A model generated the notes under the pieces. The model made no database searches. It was given only the letters and a program-made list of their open reading frames with translations, and was not told the DNA's origin. The position numbers and the translations under genes are program-made. A stretch of DNA of 64,000 nt from Astrothelium macrocarpum (lineage: Eukaryota; Ascomycota; Dothideomycetes; Trypetheliales; Trypetheliaceae): contig JAGEMR010000020.1 in assembly GCA_021030915.1 (NCBI GenBank), forward strand, positions 248,001-312,000, written 5' to 3'. This document shows, piece by piece, positions 22,375 through 34,600 of this stretch (the first letter of the stretch is position 1; each line of letters begins with the position of its first letter).

Positions 22375-24486
22375 TCATCTTCCTCCTCCTGCACCTCCTC
22401 TCCTCATCCTGTCCTCCGCTGCCCTTGCCCTCCTCTCCCTCTCCAACCGCATCCTCATTTCCGCTGTCATACCTCTCGCCTCTTCTTCTCTCCTTTCTTG
22501 AGCACTCATGCCCCTCTCCTTTCCTTGCATGATTCCCACCTTCCTTCCCTTCCCGATTTTCCTCTCCCTCTCGGCCTCCTCTTTTCTTTTCTCCTCTTCC
22601 CTCAATCTTTCCACCTCTTTCTGCCTCCTATTCTTCTCATCCCTCTCCTCCTGCTCCTTTTCCATCCTCTCTTTCTCTCCTCTGGCTTCAATCTCTTCCC
22701 TTCCAAGCGCCGGTCCCACTCCGGCATTATCCCAATCCCACCTCTCCTCCCCCACCTCTCTCCTCGCAATACGGAAAGCATCTCTTACGCTCCGCTCCCC
22801 GCTAATCTCGTATGCAGTCTTCTCTTCTCCATTCCTAACTCCGGGATCAGCGCCAGCTTTTAGGAGAAGGGCAGTGATACACGCAGGTGAAGCTAACGAA
22901 GCTGCCAGGTGCAGCGGTGTTGGGGTATGGTGGTTCGGAGGACTGAAGTGAAAGTTCGGTGAAAGGGAGTTGGATGTAAGATAGGAAAGGAGTGCTGGGG
23001 CGCGGGAGCGGCGGATGAGAGCGGTCAGCTGGGTAGTGTGAAGGATGGCAGCTTCGTCGGCTTCGGATCGTGCAGCAGGTACGGGTTTGTTTGCTTTTGG
23101 GGGAGGAGCAGTAGTTTGGGTGGTAGACTTGGAGGCGGCGAGCGAGGCTTCATCGATGTGACTGATTTTGACGCGAGTGAGTTCGACAAAGCTACGCATG
23201 AGTTCCGCTTGGGTGGCGCGCCGTGTGCTGAATGGAAAACCACGATTCCTTGTATCGTTGTGAGTAAATACTTGCCCATCGTATGGTCCGAAGAGGGTGC
23301 GACGATTCGTGCTACCGGTAGCGCGGACAAAAAGAAGCTCGGAGGTTTCGATCATCTCTTTCCATTCTGAGAGTAACTGGCGAACTTCAGAGGTCAGTGC
23401 TGCTTCATTATAGCGGCGGAGAGAGGATCCAGCAGAATGAGCGGCGCCTTTGGCAGAGTCATTAGCGGCTTGCGAGCCGCCTTGCTTTCGGCGAGTGGTG
23501 TATCGATGAAAAGTCTTGTGTGCAAGGACCGTAGCAGAACGCTCGTCGACTCCAGTGTGCAATTTGCCCCTTTTGGGTGCAAGTGAAATGATCATGGCCG
23601 CAAAATGACCGCCTCCGATCATGCAAAGGAAATAATGAGGGGTTTGTATGGCTGCTTTGGGGATTGCAACTCCTCCACCCTCTAATTCTTGGGCTGATTT
23701 CGGCGGAGCTTGCGGCGCAAGCTGCTTGTGCCGAACTGTATCTGCGAGACCAGCTTCGTTCCGCTGCTCAGCCTCCGAAAATATTGCCCGATATATCCCA
23801 AGTCGAGTATTCTCCGGGGTTTTGGGTGATGTGAACCATAGCAACGGCGGTTTTCCGGATCCACGCTTGCGCTTCTTTGAGGACCATTCATCTTCCTCTG
23901 ACGCCGCAATATTTGCTTGCTTTCGCAGTAGTGCAGTCAAGGTTGAGTCGTTAGACTTGCTTCCATTAACGTGCGAGCTGTCGTCATCTGTCTCTGAGCC
24001 ATCGGAATCGGAGCCAGAAATGCTCTCCGTAAGGTCTAAAGTCTATCAGCATACATTTCGATCAATGGCTCTGATGCTAATACCGCCAACAAGCTTTTCA
24101 AACTCAATCTCATTCACGGGTTTAAGCCCCCGTATCTTCTGCCGCAGATTGTATCCATGTAAGTCTGAACGAACATGACTGCGTTGCTCCTGCAAAGTTG
24201 TAAATGTAAGGCCGCACAAGGTGCAAGAGGTTGCTGAAGCAGTCGCAGGCTCCGCATCTTCCTGACTTTGCTGGCCAAGGGAAGAGTCTTGAGACTGCTG
24301 TTCGTTGTCTGTCTGGAACGAACCATCCGAAGACTCTGTTCTGACCTGAAGGGTGGCAAGGATTTCTTCGGGGAGGTCAAAGACTGTAATGCGGTCAGAA
24401 ATCTTGCTACGTGATACAATTGCCATGTCTGCTCTCTGACCGTACAGTGGGTGTCTTAAAGAAGCGTCTCCTGTGTGCGCCATCAT
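22375..24486 (-). CDS. VMS1: VMS1/ANKZF1-like tRNA endonuclease of ribosome quality control
   Basis: Vms1 releases stalled nascent chains from 60S ribosomes by cleaving peptidyl-tRNA, and recruits Cdc48. Exons 24486-24084 and 24035-22375 (48-nt intron) give 687 residues. Domains in order: VFDLPEEILATL; a C2H2 zinc finger (CTLCGLTF ... HVRSDLH); the VLRF1 catalytic domain with RRKQGGSQAAND, whose GSQ glutamine is the known catalytic residue; the following AHSAGSSLRRYNE; ankyrin repeats (TPLHLAASLASPACITALLLKAGADP); a Glu/Arg-rich coiled coil; and a C-terminal VIM-like Cdc48-binding motif RRARAAEDRMRR. The start is either of two adjacent ATGs at 24486/24483, or the ATG at 24426 (MAIVSRS); the conserved part begins after all of them. 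Confidence 0.92.
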
Positions 24487-25240
24487 TCCAGTGCCGCGGG
24501 TTCATTAAGAAGGGATGTTCAACGATGCCGGGGAACGCGTATTCTGAGTATCTTGCGATGATGGGGTGGGTGTTCTCTCAGTGTTCGCGGCCGACGTCAC
24601 TGGCCTCATGTAAGGTATTGACGTACCTAGGTATTGACCTTTTAGATCGGCATGTTTTGTGATGTGCACCTATGTGATTCTGAAATCTGCGAAAAGTGTT
24701 GATTTCGCACTATCTACGAGCACACCCTACGGCCACGACTTTCCATCTCTACTGTATCCATTGCCCTCGAGCCTTGACTACTTCATCCAACAGCCCCCCA
24801 GCTTCCGTAAATCCAATGAACCAGACTTAATTTACACAGTTAGATTGGTCCGATGCCTCCCCACATCCAGCCTAGTCGTGACCTAAGTTTAGAGTTCTTG
24901 TGGACCGTTCCCTCCAGTGCCCAATTCTAAATCAACACTATCCCGATGATGTCCTCCGAACAATATAGAGAGGCAGGCAAGTGAAACTGCTGCACAGGAA
25001 AGGTGATCCATTGTCCGTCCAAGCGTAAAAGCACAATAAGTGGAAGATGATGAGCGGAAAGGGAGTATTAAGTGATGGTGTTGCAAATGCCAAGTGCCGA
25101 TGCCAGTGCCAGGAAAAGTAGACCCAAACCCGGAAGCCAAACACGAAAGGAAAAACCCAGAAGAAGAATTACTACAAAGTGGTAATGGAGAAGAGATGTG
25201 TCCAGCGAATAGAAAATGTGGATTTAAAGACTGCGCGCGT
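24487..25240. other. intergenic, VMS1 promoter and MRN1 3' region
   Basis: 754 bp between the VMS1 start and the MRN1 stop on the same strand. Only short unsupported ORFs are present. It should contain the MRN1 3'UTR and the VMS1 promoter. Confidence 0.45.
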
Positions 25241-27730
25241 TCATTGTGCACCAACTTCCTCCTCAGCCCATCCTGGCAAGCCGCCATCACCTTGAATGGC
25301 AAGCCCGTACCCACTACCCGCACCAAGACCACCAATGCCAGAGCTCAGACTGCCAAAAGGGTTCTGCTGCGGCTGAGATGTCTGCTGACCTTGGCCTTGC
25401 TGAGGTTGTCCAAACGGTCCTTGCGAAAACACTGGGAGACTGACTGCGCGATTGTGCTGAGCACGTGCGTTCAGACTGGAAGGCGCAAGCATGCCGCCAA
25501 TCGTAGGAGCACCAGAAGAGACACCATTGGTCAAGTTGATGGAGTTGCTGCTTACGTGACCGGTGAATGAGGAAGGAGGCTCAAGTCCAGCACTGCGGAC
25601 TGTGGTATTGTCACTCCCGTAAAAGGCCGCTTGCTGCGCAGCGTATGAGCTCTGTTGCGAGTGGTGGGAGTGACCTGATTGATGTGACTGCTGGAGCTGC
25701 GGAATCGGGCTAGAATCTTGCGAAGATTGTTGCCCTTGGTTTTGCTGTTGACTGAGATAGAGCATCAAAGGGTTGTTGCCACCGTTGTTCAAGATCGACG
25801 ATGGTGTAGGTGCATGCATCGAAGAGCCAGTCCCTGCATTGATCGAGCTGCTGGGCGACGCCGACTGCCCGATGGGGCTACGGCTGGGATAGAGACCATT
25901 TGATGGAGAAGAGATACCATCATTACTAGAAGAGCCTTGCTGCTGACCGTTACTGTTTGCTTGACGAGGAGGGTTGCCACATCGGTCCTTGCCGAAATTG
26001 ACTTTGAAGCGCTTGTACTCTTCTCGGCCACGAATTGCTTCGATGGCCTTGATAGCATTGGCAATATTAGTGAAGTTGACAAACGCACAGCTCTTTTCCC
26101 TTAGCGCATTCACAAGCTCGATTTCACCGTACTCGGAGAAATCCTGCCGAAGACGTTCTTCACTCCAGGACTCATCAAGGTTGCCGATATATACATTACG
26201 TGAAGCACCACCGCTGACTGCGAGAGCAATCGCAGGGGGCAGAGCTCCAGAGTGCTTGCCCCATCCAATTTTGAGTCTTCGATTGTGTATCATTAGCCCT
26301 TGCAGGTTGCTCAAAGCATAAAACGAGGCCGCCGATGTCGGATCAATGAAAGTCACGAAGCAAATGTGCTTGTCAGGAATGTAACGAATGTGATGGAGCA
26401 GACCACCTCTTACCACGTTACAGATTTCCTCAATGGTTGTCTCGGGATGAATGTTGCCCAGATATACAGTCCGATTCCCAAGGTTGGAGACGCCTCCGGC
26501 TGATGTTGCAACGGCAGCTGCCGCGACAGACTGCTGGGCGAGAGCATTAGAGATGAGATCACGATCGGCTCCGTTGAGGACATGTGCATAGCCTGGGGCA
26601 ATACCCAGATATTGCGCAGCATTCTGTTGCTGAGTCTTGGATACGTAGGCACAGCGGTCCTTGCCATAGTAGACACGTCGAGGAGGCTGCCATTTTGGCT
26701 CTTGAGGAAGCTGAGTAACAGCCTTGATGGCATTACCGATGGATAGAAAGTGGACGAAGCCAATCGCCTTTTCCCTCACAATCTTGATGGTATCGATTGG
26801 ACCAAACTTGCCCAAGTCCTCACGCAGCTCTTCCTCTGAAACTTCATCCGGAAGATTGCCAAGATAAACATTACGCGACGCACCAGACTGTTGAACGGCG
26901 AGTGCGACAGACGTCGGAACCTGGGATGGCTTGCCCCATCCAATCTTGATATCTTGGCCCCGAATTGAGAGTTTCTTCAAGATGGCATCAGAGTGAAAGT
27001 GTGTGGCGGAACTTCCATCAAGAAAAGAGATGAAAGCACAGTTCTTGTCCGGAAGAAGTCGGACAGATTCAATCTGCCCGCTTCGCACATGACCGAGAAT
27101 TTCTTCGGCAGAGGTTTCCGGAGGAATATTGCCCAAATATACTGTTCGGCTTGTGCCTGAAACCAGACCTGGAGCTATCGGTGCACCCATACCACCCATG
27201 GATTGCGCGCCAACCCCACCAAAGCCACCAGTCGGAGACTGTGGCACACCGAAAAACTGTTGTCCACCCAAACCCGTGGGTGATACTAAACTTTGATAAA
27301 TTTGGGGAGAAAGTGGAGATTGTTGAGTCTGAAGAGAATTTGCCAGTTGGCTCTGATTGTGTTGGGCATTTTGTCCATGATTAAGATTCGAGTAATTTTG
27401 GAATTGTGGAGAAGCAAAAGCTGAGGGAGAGCCAGGTTGAAAAGGGCTACCAAGTAACAACTGAGATGGCAAGAGGGGTGTAAAATTCATGTCAAATGCT
27501 GTCCCCGGCGTTTGCATGTCAGCCGCACCTTGATTACTCCTCCCAGTGTTGATGGTAGGAATGTTTGCCCTCTGTGGATGCCGCTCAGAGTATCCTCCAA
27601 CGGAGAGCTGGTTCGATTGGAAAGCTCCATGGGAGAATCCACCATGCTCGCCGTTCATCGCGGATTTGGAAAAGGGTGAAAATCGATTATTAGCCGAAGC
27701 GCCGCTGGATGCAGTTTCTTGGTGCTGCAT
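25241..27730 (-). CDS. MRN1: Four-RRM RNA-binding protein, Mrn1/Nrd1 (Msa2) family
   Basis: Single-exon gene for an 829-residue RNA-binding protein related to S. cerevisiae Mrn1 and S. pombe Nrd1, post-transcriptional regulators that act on mRNA in stress and differentiation. A ~190-residue Gln/Asn/Ser/Gly-rich N terminus is followed by four RRMs. Their RNP2 motifs are TVYLGNIP, NVYLGNLP, TVYLGNIH and NVYIGNL. Their RNP1-like motifs are NCAFISFLD, AIGFVHFLS, HICFVTFID and SCAFVNFTN. The RRMs form two pairs, each ending in IGWGK or YYGKDRC/NFGKDRC. The C terminus is a low-complexity Gln/Ser/His-rich region. It lacks introns, unlike most neighbours. The 1.1 kb upstream region is shared with divergent ALG8 and has a long pyrimidine-rich strand on the MRN1 side. 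Confidence 0.93.
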   Translation of the reverse strand: MQHQETASSGASANNRFSPFSKSAMNGEHGGFSHGAFQSNQLSVGGYSERHPQRANIPTINTGRSNQGAADMQTPGTAFDMNFTPLLPSQLLLGSPFQPGSPSAFASPQFQNYSNLNHGQNAQHNQSQLANSLQTQQSPLSPQIYQSLVSPTGLGGQQFFGVPQSPTGGFGGVGAQSMGGMGAPIAPGLVSGTSRTVYLGNIPPETSAEEILGHVRSGQIESVRLLPDKNCAFISFLDGSSATHFHSDAILKKLSIRGQDIKIGWGKPSQVPTSVALAVQQSGASRNVYLGNLPDEVSEEELREDLGKFGPIDTIKIVREKAIGFVHFLSIGNAIKAVTQLPQEPKWQPPRRVYYGKDRCAYVSKTQQQNAAQYLGIAPGYAHVLNGADRDLISNALAQQSVAAAAVATSAGGVSNLGNRTVYLGNIHPETTIEEICNVVRGGLLHHIRYIPDKHICFVTFIDPTSAASFYALSNLQGLMIHNRRLKIGWGKHSGALPPAIALAVSGGASRNVYIGNLDESWSEERLRQDFSEYGEIELVNALREKSCAFVNFTNIANAIKAIEAIRGREEYKRFKVNFGKDRCGNPPRQANSNGQQQGSSSNDGISSPSNGLYPSRSPIGQSASPSSSINAGTGSSMHAPTPSSILNNGGNNPLMLYLSQQQNQGQQSSQDSSPIPQLQQSHQSGHSHHSQQSSYAAQQAAFYGSDNTTVRSAGLEPPSSFTGHVSSNSINLTNGVSSGAPTIGGMLAPSSLNARAQHNRAVSLPVFSQGPFGQPQQGQGQQTSQPQQNPFGSLSSGIGGLGAGSGYGLAIQGDGGLPGWAEEEVGAQ

Positions 27731-28871
27731 GCCTAGGAGGTGCGGTGGGACGAAGTTGTCCCGCGACGAAGAAGACAGTACAGAAGTCGTATTGAATTAT
27801 ATGTCCGGTTCTCAGCGTCCCGGACTAAGGCTAGCAGGTATTGTGGATTGTAATAGAATAGACACGGTAAGAAAATAATTTTCGCTATTCTGGATGAATC
27901 ACGATGGGCATCGATTGCTCTTAAGACCATCTCTGTTAGCACATTTCCTTGCAGTGAATGCCCAAGAATGCCTACCGAGCGTTGGTCTACACAAACCCGG
28001 CTGAGTACCTACAAACAAAAATGCCTATAGACACGGATGCTTTTGTGCAATTTTGTTCAGGCTTCTCCAAATGCAGGCACGTAAAATACGGAGACATGCG
28101 AAGCTACGCCAGGAACAATGCTAGAGAGCAAAGCGACAGTTGCAGCCGTGCGTAGGCCGAATGGGACTCAAGGAACACAGCGAGGGTGTGGAGATAGCAA
28201 TAGATTAGTAGCCAAAAGGCCAGTAGACTTGTTGGCTGGATGGGAGATCAATGAAGGAATGTAATGATAAGAAGCAGCCGGTTGCGGCGGCGGACAGCAG
28301 AAGGATAGCAGCAGCAAAGAGAGCGACAAGAAGGGCGAGGAGCAAGGAAAGGGCAGAGCAGCGTTTGTTTGCTGAAAAAGGGTGTGAGGGAGAGAAGAAG
28401 GAGTATGGGCCAGGAGAGAGGCGAGTGTAGGCATGGACGGTACCGTGGTACGTGGGTAAAATTAAATCTCACACAATCCGGCTTAACGCGTTTCTAGAAT
28501 GTTTCCCCCTTGGGCCAAGAAGCGCCCAGTCCTCATAAAAATAGGCCCCGGTCCTGGCTGGGCGCAACCCCTTTTGGAGAAGGAGAGGATGATGGCATGA
28601 GGGCGACCCGAATTTCCCACGTCGCACACGCGAACAAACCAAGCTGGCGCTCACGCGAGTTTGATCGGGCAACGTGGAGGAAGGGGCATGAGGCGGATGT
28701 CCCTGACGCTAACTCCTTTGGGCCTCTACACGCTGAGGTCAAGCCACACCGTCCTCCGCCTCTGATTGGCCCGCTTACTTAAGCGCCCTTGGTCGGCATG
28801 ACGCCGCAAACCACGAGCAGCTTCGGCCTGGACCTTGGGAGAGCAGTGCAGAGTCAAATCCCCATCATGAA
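27731..28871. promoter_or_regulatory. divergent promoter region, MRN1 (-) and ALG8 (+)
   Basis: 1.14 kb between two divergent starts. From about 28250 to 28440 the plus strand is strongly purine-rich (repeated AG/GAAG/GCAG), so the MRN1-sense strand is CT-rich, a frequent property of fungal core promoters and 5' leaders. A long 5'UTR for MRN1 is likely, since RNA-regulator genes often have one, but this is inference. Confidence 0.5.
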
Positions 28872-30721
28872 ATGCCCAACGTTTCGACAATGACGGAAAC
28901 GTATCCATCTTTGGCTCAGTGTGCTACCATCGCCACAGCGCTGAAAATCCTTCTGTTTCCGGCATAGTATGTACCAACTCTATCCATACTTGATCCCTCC
29001 GTGGCACCCACGATGCTCATTCGGACAGTAAATCAACCGATTTTGAAGTCCACAGGAACTGGCTAGCTCTAACTCACTCGCTTCCGGCTACAGAATGGTA
29101 CTACGAAGTATGTACGAAACCGTAATCCTTAGTTGTTCAGAGCCTCTCGATCTCTACCGCTTTCCATACATGGACGCTGAAGCAAGACCGATATCCCCCT
29201 CAACACACCTCCAATCCCGGCATTGGACGAGAGCTATGCTGAGTCTAAACAGAAAACTTCCGAATGGACGCTGGACTACCCCCCGTTTTTCGCTTACTTC
29301 GAGTGGATTCTGTCTCAAGCTGCTGCAGTCGTTGAGCCGGCCCTCCTCAACGTGAAAAGGCTAAACTATGATAGCTGGCAAACCATTTCCTTTCAGAGGT
29401 CTACTGTCATCCTTTCAGAGGCAACACTTGTCTTTGCACTTTACCTATTTGTCCGCAGATCTCCTCCAGATTCCAAGCGTAACGCACAGGCCGCTGCACT
29501 TTCTATCCTTCTCTCTCCAGGCCTCTTGATCATTGATCACATCCATTTCCAATACAATGGCTTTCTCTACGGCATTCTCATTCTGTCGCTCGTGCTTGCA
29601 CGGGGACCGACTCCAAAGCTGCTCGAAAGCGGGCTGCTTTTTGCGGCTTTGCTCTGCCTGAAGCACATCTATCTCTATCTGGCGCCCGCTTACTTTGTCT
29701 ACTTGCTCCGCGTATATTGCTTAAGTCCGCGACCAGTCTTCCGCATCCAATTCGAGAATTGCTTCAAGCTTGGTATTGGAATCGTTGTCATTGCACTTGC
29801 CGCATTCGGCCCCTTTCTCTACTGGGGACAGCTTGATCAAGTCATAAGCAGACTGTTTCCTTTCTCCAGAGGATTGACCCATGCTTATTGGGCGCCCAAT
29901 ATATGGGCAATGTACTCTTTTAGCGATCGGGTACTAGTGTATGGTAGGTGCATCTACATATGTATACATTTTTTAGCCGACTTTTGTTCACCTGTCCGCT
30001 AGTGGCGCCACATCTGGGTGTGCAAGTGAATAAAGAAGCAATGCAAAGCCTGACGCGCGGTCTTGTCGGTGATACACAGTTTGCTGTACTGCCTGAAGTT
30101 ACACCGAAATCGACGTTTATATTGACATTAATCTTCCAAGGCGTGAGTCATCACTGGCCTCCAAGAAGGGTATATTGCTCGCAACTGACACTAGGACAGC
30201 TCTGTCTTATTAAATTGTGGGTCAAACCAACATGGGATCTCTTTGTTGGGGCCGTTACTCTCTGCGGCTATGCTTCCTTCTTGTTCGGATGGCACGTACA
30301 CGAAAAGGCAATCCTGCTCGTAATCATCCCATTCAGTCTTCTGGCCCTGAAGGACAGAAGATATCTTGGTGCATTTCGACCTCTTGCTGTGGCGGGACAC
30401 GTATCGTTGTTTCCCCTGTTATTCACGGTGGCAGAGTGGCCCGTCAAGGTCACTTATACCATTTTCTGGCTCATTCTGTTTCTCGTTGCCTTTGACCAAC
30501 TCGCTCCTCCCTCAAGTCAAGCCCGAGTTTTCCTGCTCGATCGTTTCTCAGTGCTCTACATTGCAGTCGCTATCCCGCTGATTGCCTACTGCTCCCTGCT
30601 TCATCAATTAATCTTTGGAGAGAAATTTGAATTTCTGCCCCTGATGTTTACCAGTTCTTACTCGGCCTTGGGCGTTGTTGGCAGCTGGTTCGGCTTCATG
30701 GTCGTCTATTTCACATCATAG
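28872..30721 (+). CDS. ALG8: Dolichyl-P-Glc:Glc1Man9GlcNAc2-PP-dolichol alpha-1,3-glucosyltransferase
   Basis: ER multi-pass membrane enzyme that adds the second glucose to the N-glycan precursor. Exons 28872-28966, 29029-29107, 29253-29943, 30003-30142 and 30200-30721 are all in phase and give 508 residues, the family length. After the first two exons (YKSTDFEVHRNWLALTHSLP, ATEWYYE), the diagnostic WTLDYPPFFAYFEW and RLNYDSWQTISFQRSTVIL separate ALG8 from ALG6. Further landmarks are HIHFQYNGFLYGILILSLV, YWAPNIWAMY, SLTRGLVGDTQFAVLPEVTP, and LFGWHVHEKAILLVIIPFSLLA. The second intron (145 nt) is the longest in the gene. The ATG at 28872 was chosen because the ATG at 28867 is closed by a TGA after eight codons. 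Confidence 0.94.
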
Positions 30722-31695
30722 TTCATCTATATAGACATGGCTCAAAGTCTTCACGGACTTTGTTGTATTTTTAAAAGTCAAGAGAAAAGCATCACGCTAC
30801 CAACCCAGCATTGGTACGATTGATTTATCGCTAGTCTTGTCGTTTTGTCGAGTCCAGTGTGGTTCAGGCGCAGACCCAGGCACCACCCACGAACTCTGAC
30901 CAGTCAAGCACGTTGAAACGAGGCCGTGGACCCCACATGGGTGATTCAGCCCTCAAGCATGGGATAGTAAGTGTCTACAGAACATACAGCATGTCACGCA
31001 GGATAAGATGTTTTCGTATCTGGATTTCTTCTCATCAGCAATGGCTCCTCTCAGATGTACAAAGCGAGGCGATCAAAATGAGTCCAAATACGTGGGCGAC
31101 AGCGGGGGTGGAGGGGTGAGGAGTGGCAGAACAGTCGTGGGCAGGTCGAGGTAGGGGAGGGTCGGAATGGCGGTAGACGGATGCTTTGCCGCTAGGCCTC
31201 CGCCGTACATGCAATCCCTGTCCGCGATCAACTTCCGCATCGTCTCTCTCCCACCAGCGCCCGCTTCCTGTGAGCTTTCTGCCTTCTGTTGTTTCTGTTC
31301 GTTCTCCTGCGAGCTCTTTATTTCTCCCTCCCACCAAGCATTCTTCCCCTTCTCTTTCGCCATTGCGTCCGACCCACGACGCGCTTCTGCATCGAGCTTG
31401 ACGCGTTCTTCCGCCTTCTCACACCCCGCCGCAAACAAAAAAGGCCAATCTTGCGGACCGACTACCCTCGCCTGCGTTCGCACGCTTACTTGCAGTCACA
31501 TCCCCTCTCAGGCAAATCACCCACGCTTCGCCATCGCAACCATCGCGCACATTTCCAACTTGGCTTTTATCCGTTTTCTCTATTTCAACAAAGGCTTCTG
31601 TGTGAACACTGAAGTACGAGTGCGACTACGACTGGCCTGAGACGAGTTCGTTCAAACCCCAGCCGGCCGGGTTAAGGCCAGGCGGCTGTGTCGAC
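30722..31695. promoter_or_regulatory. ALG8 3' region and ITC1 upstream region
   Basis: 974 bp between two plus-strand genes. The part from about 31200 to 31440 is C/T-rich on the plus strand and probably belongs to the ITC1 promoter or 5' leader. ORFs on both strands in this low-complexity stretch look like by-products of composition. Confidence 0.45.
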
Positions 31696-34600
31696 ATGGT
31701 AGCTACGATGTCCATACTTTCAAACGTTTGGGCTAATTTTCTCAGGTCTTATTCAAGCGAAAGCCCGTCAAGTTCCTATCCACGCCTCATATATCAGACC
31801 AAAATGCTGATGTTCGTCATACAAAACTTCCCTTTGTCCAATGTCGTGCAATTTTCCTGACTTTCTCTTCCAGGTTTGGGTCATGGATATGACCAACGAG
31901 GTCTTCCCTGACTACGAATCTTATATTCGGAGGCTGGATTTTTACCGGCAGCACGACTTTACTTGCTCCATTACCGGCCAATCAGGACTCAATTTCTTCG
32001 ACGCCATGAGAAGTGAGAGCAACGAGTCAAGAACAGTTGATGATCGATTTCCGGAGCCCTTAAAAGACCCAGTTCTACGCAAGATCCAGTTCTCTACTAT
32101 TTCGCGCATGGAAGATTTGGTGAACCACATATATGAAGAATTTAAGCAGGACTTTTTTCCTGGCGAGCAGGTGACAGTACTTATAGATGATGGCAAGCAA
32201 TACGAAGGTATCATTAGGGAGAAGGCAAGTTTCCCAGAAAGGAACGATGGGGAAGTACGCCGCAAAGCCTTCTCGCGCTACTTTGTCAAGCTCCATGATC
32301 GGCCAGCGGATGAGGCTCTCGTAAACAATGAACACGTTGCTCGAAGCCGAAAGGTCTTCTCCAAGCACATGCTGCGCATACTCCTCAAGAACGCTTTGAC
32401 CCGTGAACCATGGGCAGGAGCTCCCTGGGTCCTCAAGGAAAACATCGCAAAAGAGTACAAAATTCCTACAGAAATCCCGCCCCGCTTGCAACAGGGACAA
32501 ATCAAGGCAGAAAGATCTGCGCAGCTGGCAATGCGAAAGGACGAACGAGAGGGCACATTCTTTGAATTTTATGCAAACCAGCCGAGATTACCTACGCTCA
32601 AACCTGCCAAGGGACATAGGGGCAAACTAACGCCACAAGAAATGCAGCAGCAGAAGCATTTCCAACTCCAGCAATATCAAGACGCCCTAGCTGTTGCACA
32701 ATTCCAAGGTCTACCGGCACCTCAGATACCGAATCCGCTTCATCCTTTTCCCTTCTCTTATGGCCCGAACGGTGGATATGCCACGTTCACGCAAATGGCC
32801 CCAAGGCAACCAGAAATGCCTCCACCGCCCCCTCCCAATAAGGGACCGTTGGAAGACCTGGACATTGAGCCAAAGCGCAACGCTTCCAGTAGGCCCTTGC
32901 TAAAATTTTGGGTCAAGCCTCAAGATAATCAAGTGAACAACGGTCCAACAACGTTTCATGAAGAAAATGGATTGGCTATGCATTCAATCGGGCCCGTTCT
33001 GGAAACATGGAACACGTTGAATGTTCTTTGTCAACCCTTCGTTCTGGATTCCTTCACTTTGGATGACTTTGTTGACGCCTTGCTAATGGATTCTGACATG
33101 AGCGAATGCGAGCTTTTGGAAGAAGTACATTGTGCCGTGATTTCTCTCCTCGTCGATGAAAATGGGGAAATCAAGGCATCGCTGCCCGAAATGCCAGAAG
33201 ATGATGAGGATGAAGAGGGTGAAGAGTCCGATGAGGAGGACAGTACGCCATCAACACCTTTGCTGGATGTGCCTGCCCGAAGCACGAGAAGTAGCTTGGC
33301 GAAGCAAGAAGCAGCTGCGCTTGCAGAAGAAAGTAGAAGTTCGCCGTCCAACAGATCGCCAAAACATCGGGCAGCGGAAATGCTAGCAGAGCGAGGCTGG
33401 GCGGAACGCGCTGCGGCCCGTGAATTTAGTGACGGCGGTTGGCAGACGATTCTTGTTGGCCTTCTTCACCACCTCTCCCTTCAGGCTAATTTGAAAGACG
33501 AGTGCGACGCCATTTTGGCACACCTTGCCCCTATCGATCAAGAACCTACTTCGGAAACCGCACGACAACAATACGCCGTTCTGGATGTCAATCTCCGGAT
33601 CGCAGCTTTGCAGATGATCACCATTCTTACTCCATCGACGCAGGCAATACGTGATTATCTTGAAGAGTGCAGCGAGGAGATGACACAAATGAGGAAAGAC
33701 AAGATCGAGCAGCAGCGTAAGAAAAAGCCATTGTAAGTGTGCTAGAAATATTGAGGTTGGCAGTCAGCTCATTTTTGTCCAGGATCGAGGAGTTAGCAAC
33801 GCTTGATCAACAACGCAAGATGTTGCTGCCCGAAAACTTGCCGGATTCAGATACAGAGGAGACCAAAGCTCAGCCCGTCGATACCGACATTGAAGCCTCT
33901 GATCTTATCAAATCCGAGGAAAATGGCGTCGAAGATTCTGAAGATGACGAACCCCCAACGCGCTCACTCCGCCGCAATAGTAGCCGCGCCCTCGAACGCA
34001 AGCGCAAGCGCGACGAGGACAATAGCCGCAAAGAAAAGGAATCTAAATCCCGCGGAGACGCGTCAGCCACGAAAGCCTCGAAGCAAACAGCGCAATTCAA
34101 GAAATTGTTACGCGACATTGACGCCAAAAAGACGGCCATCAAGGCGTGTGAGGACGCCATCGCAGATCTAGACAACGACCTCCGCGAGGCCAACTGTCAG
34201 CGTACTCGACCACTTGGCCGTGATCGCTTCTGGAACCGGTACTGGTGGTTCGAGCGCAACGGGATGCCGTATGCAGGCATGCCAGACGCCTCGACGGCTC
34301 ACTGCGGATATGCAAACGCGCGCATCTGGGTGCAAGGCCCTTCTCCGGACGAGCGCACGGGCTTCCTCGATCTACCCAAGGAAGAAGCGGCGGCGTATCG
34401 CGTCAAGCATGGCGTTGGGCTTGTGGAGCGGGAAGAGCAGGAGCTAGGTAGCACAAGATTGAATGATGCTGGGGAATGGGGGTATTACGAAGATCCGGCG
34501 GAGGTGGATGCGCTGATTGCGTGGTTGGATGAGAGGGGAAAGAGAGAAAAGGAGCTTCGCAAGGAGCTGCAGCACTGGCGGGATCAGATCGCGACGCAGA

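Noticed and set aside
22306..22951. Ser/Leu/Pro-rich plus-strand ORFs over the VMS1 C terminus
   Set aside because: They are the antisense reading of the Glu/Arg-rich coiled coil of VMS1, whose domains and frame are clear.
31073..31640. Overlapping ORFs of over 100 codons upstream of ITC1
   Set aside because: They lie in a C/T-rich leader, occur in several frames on both strands and show no domain.
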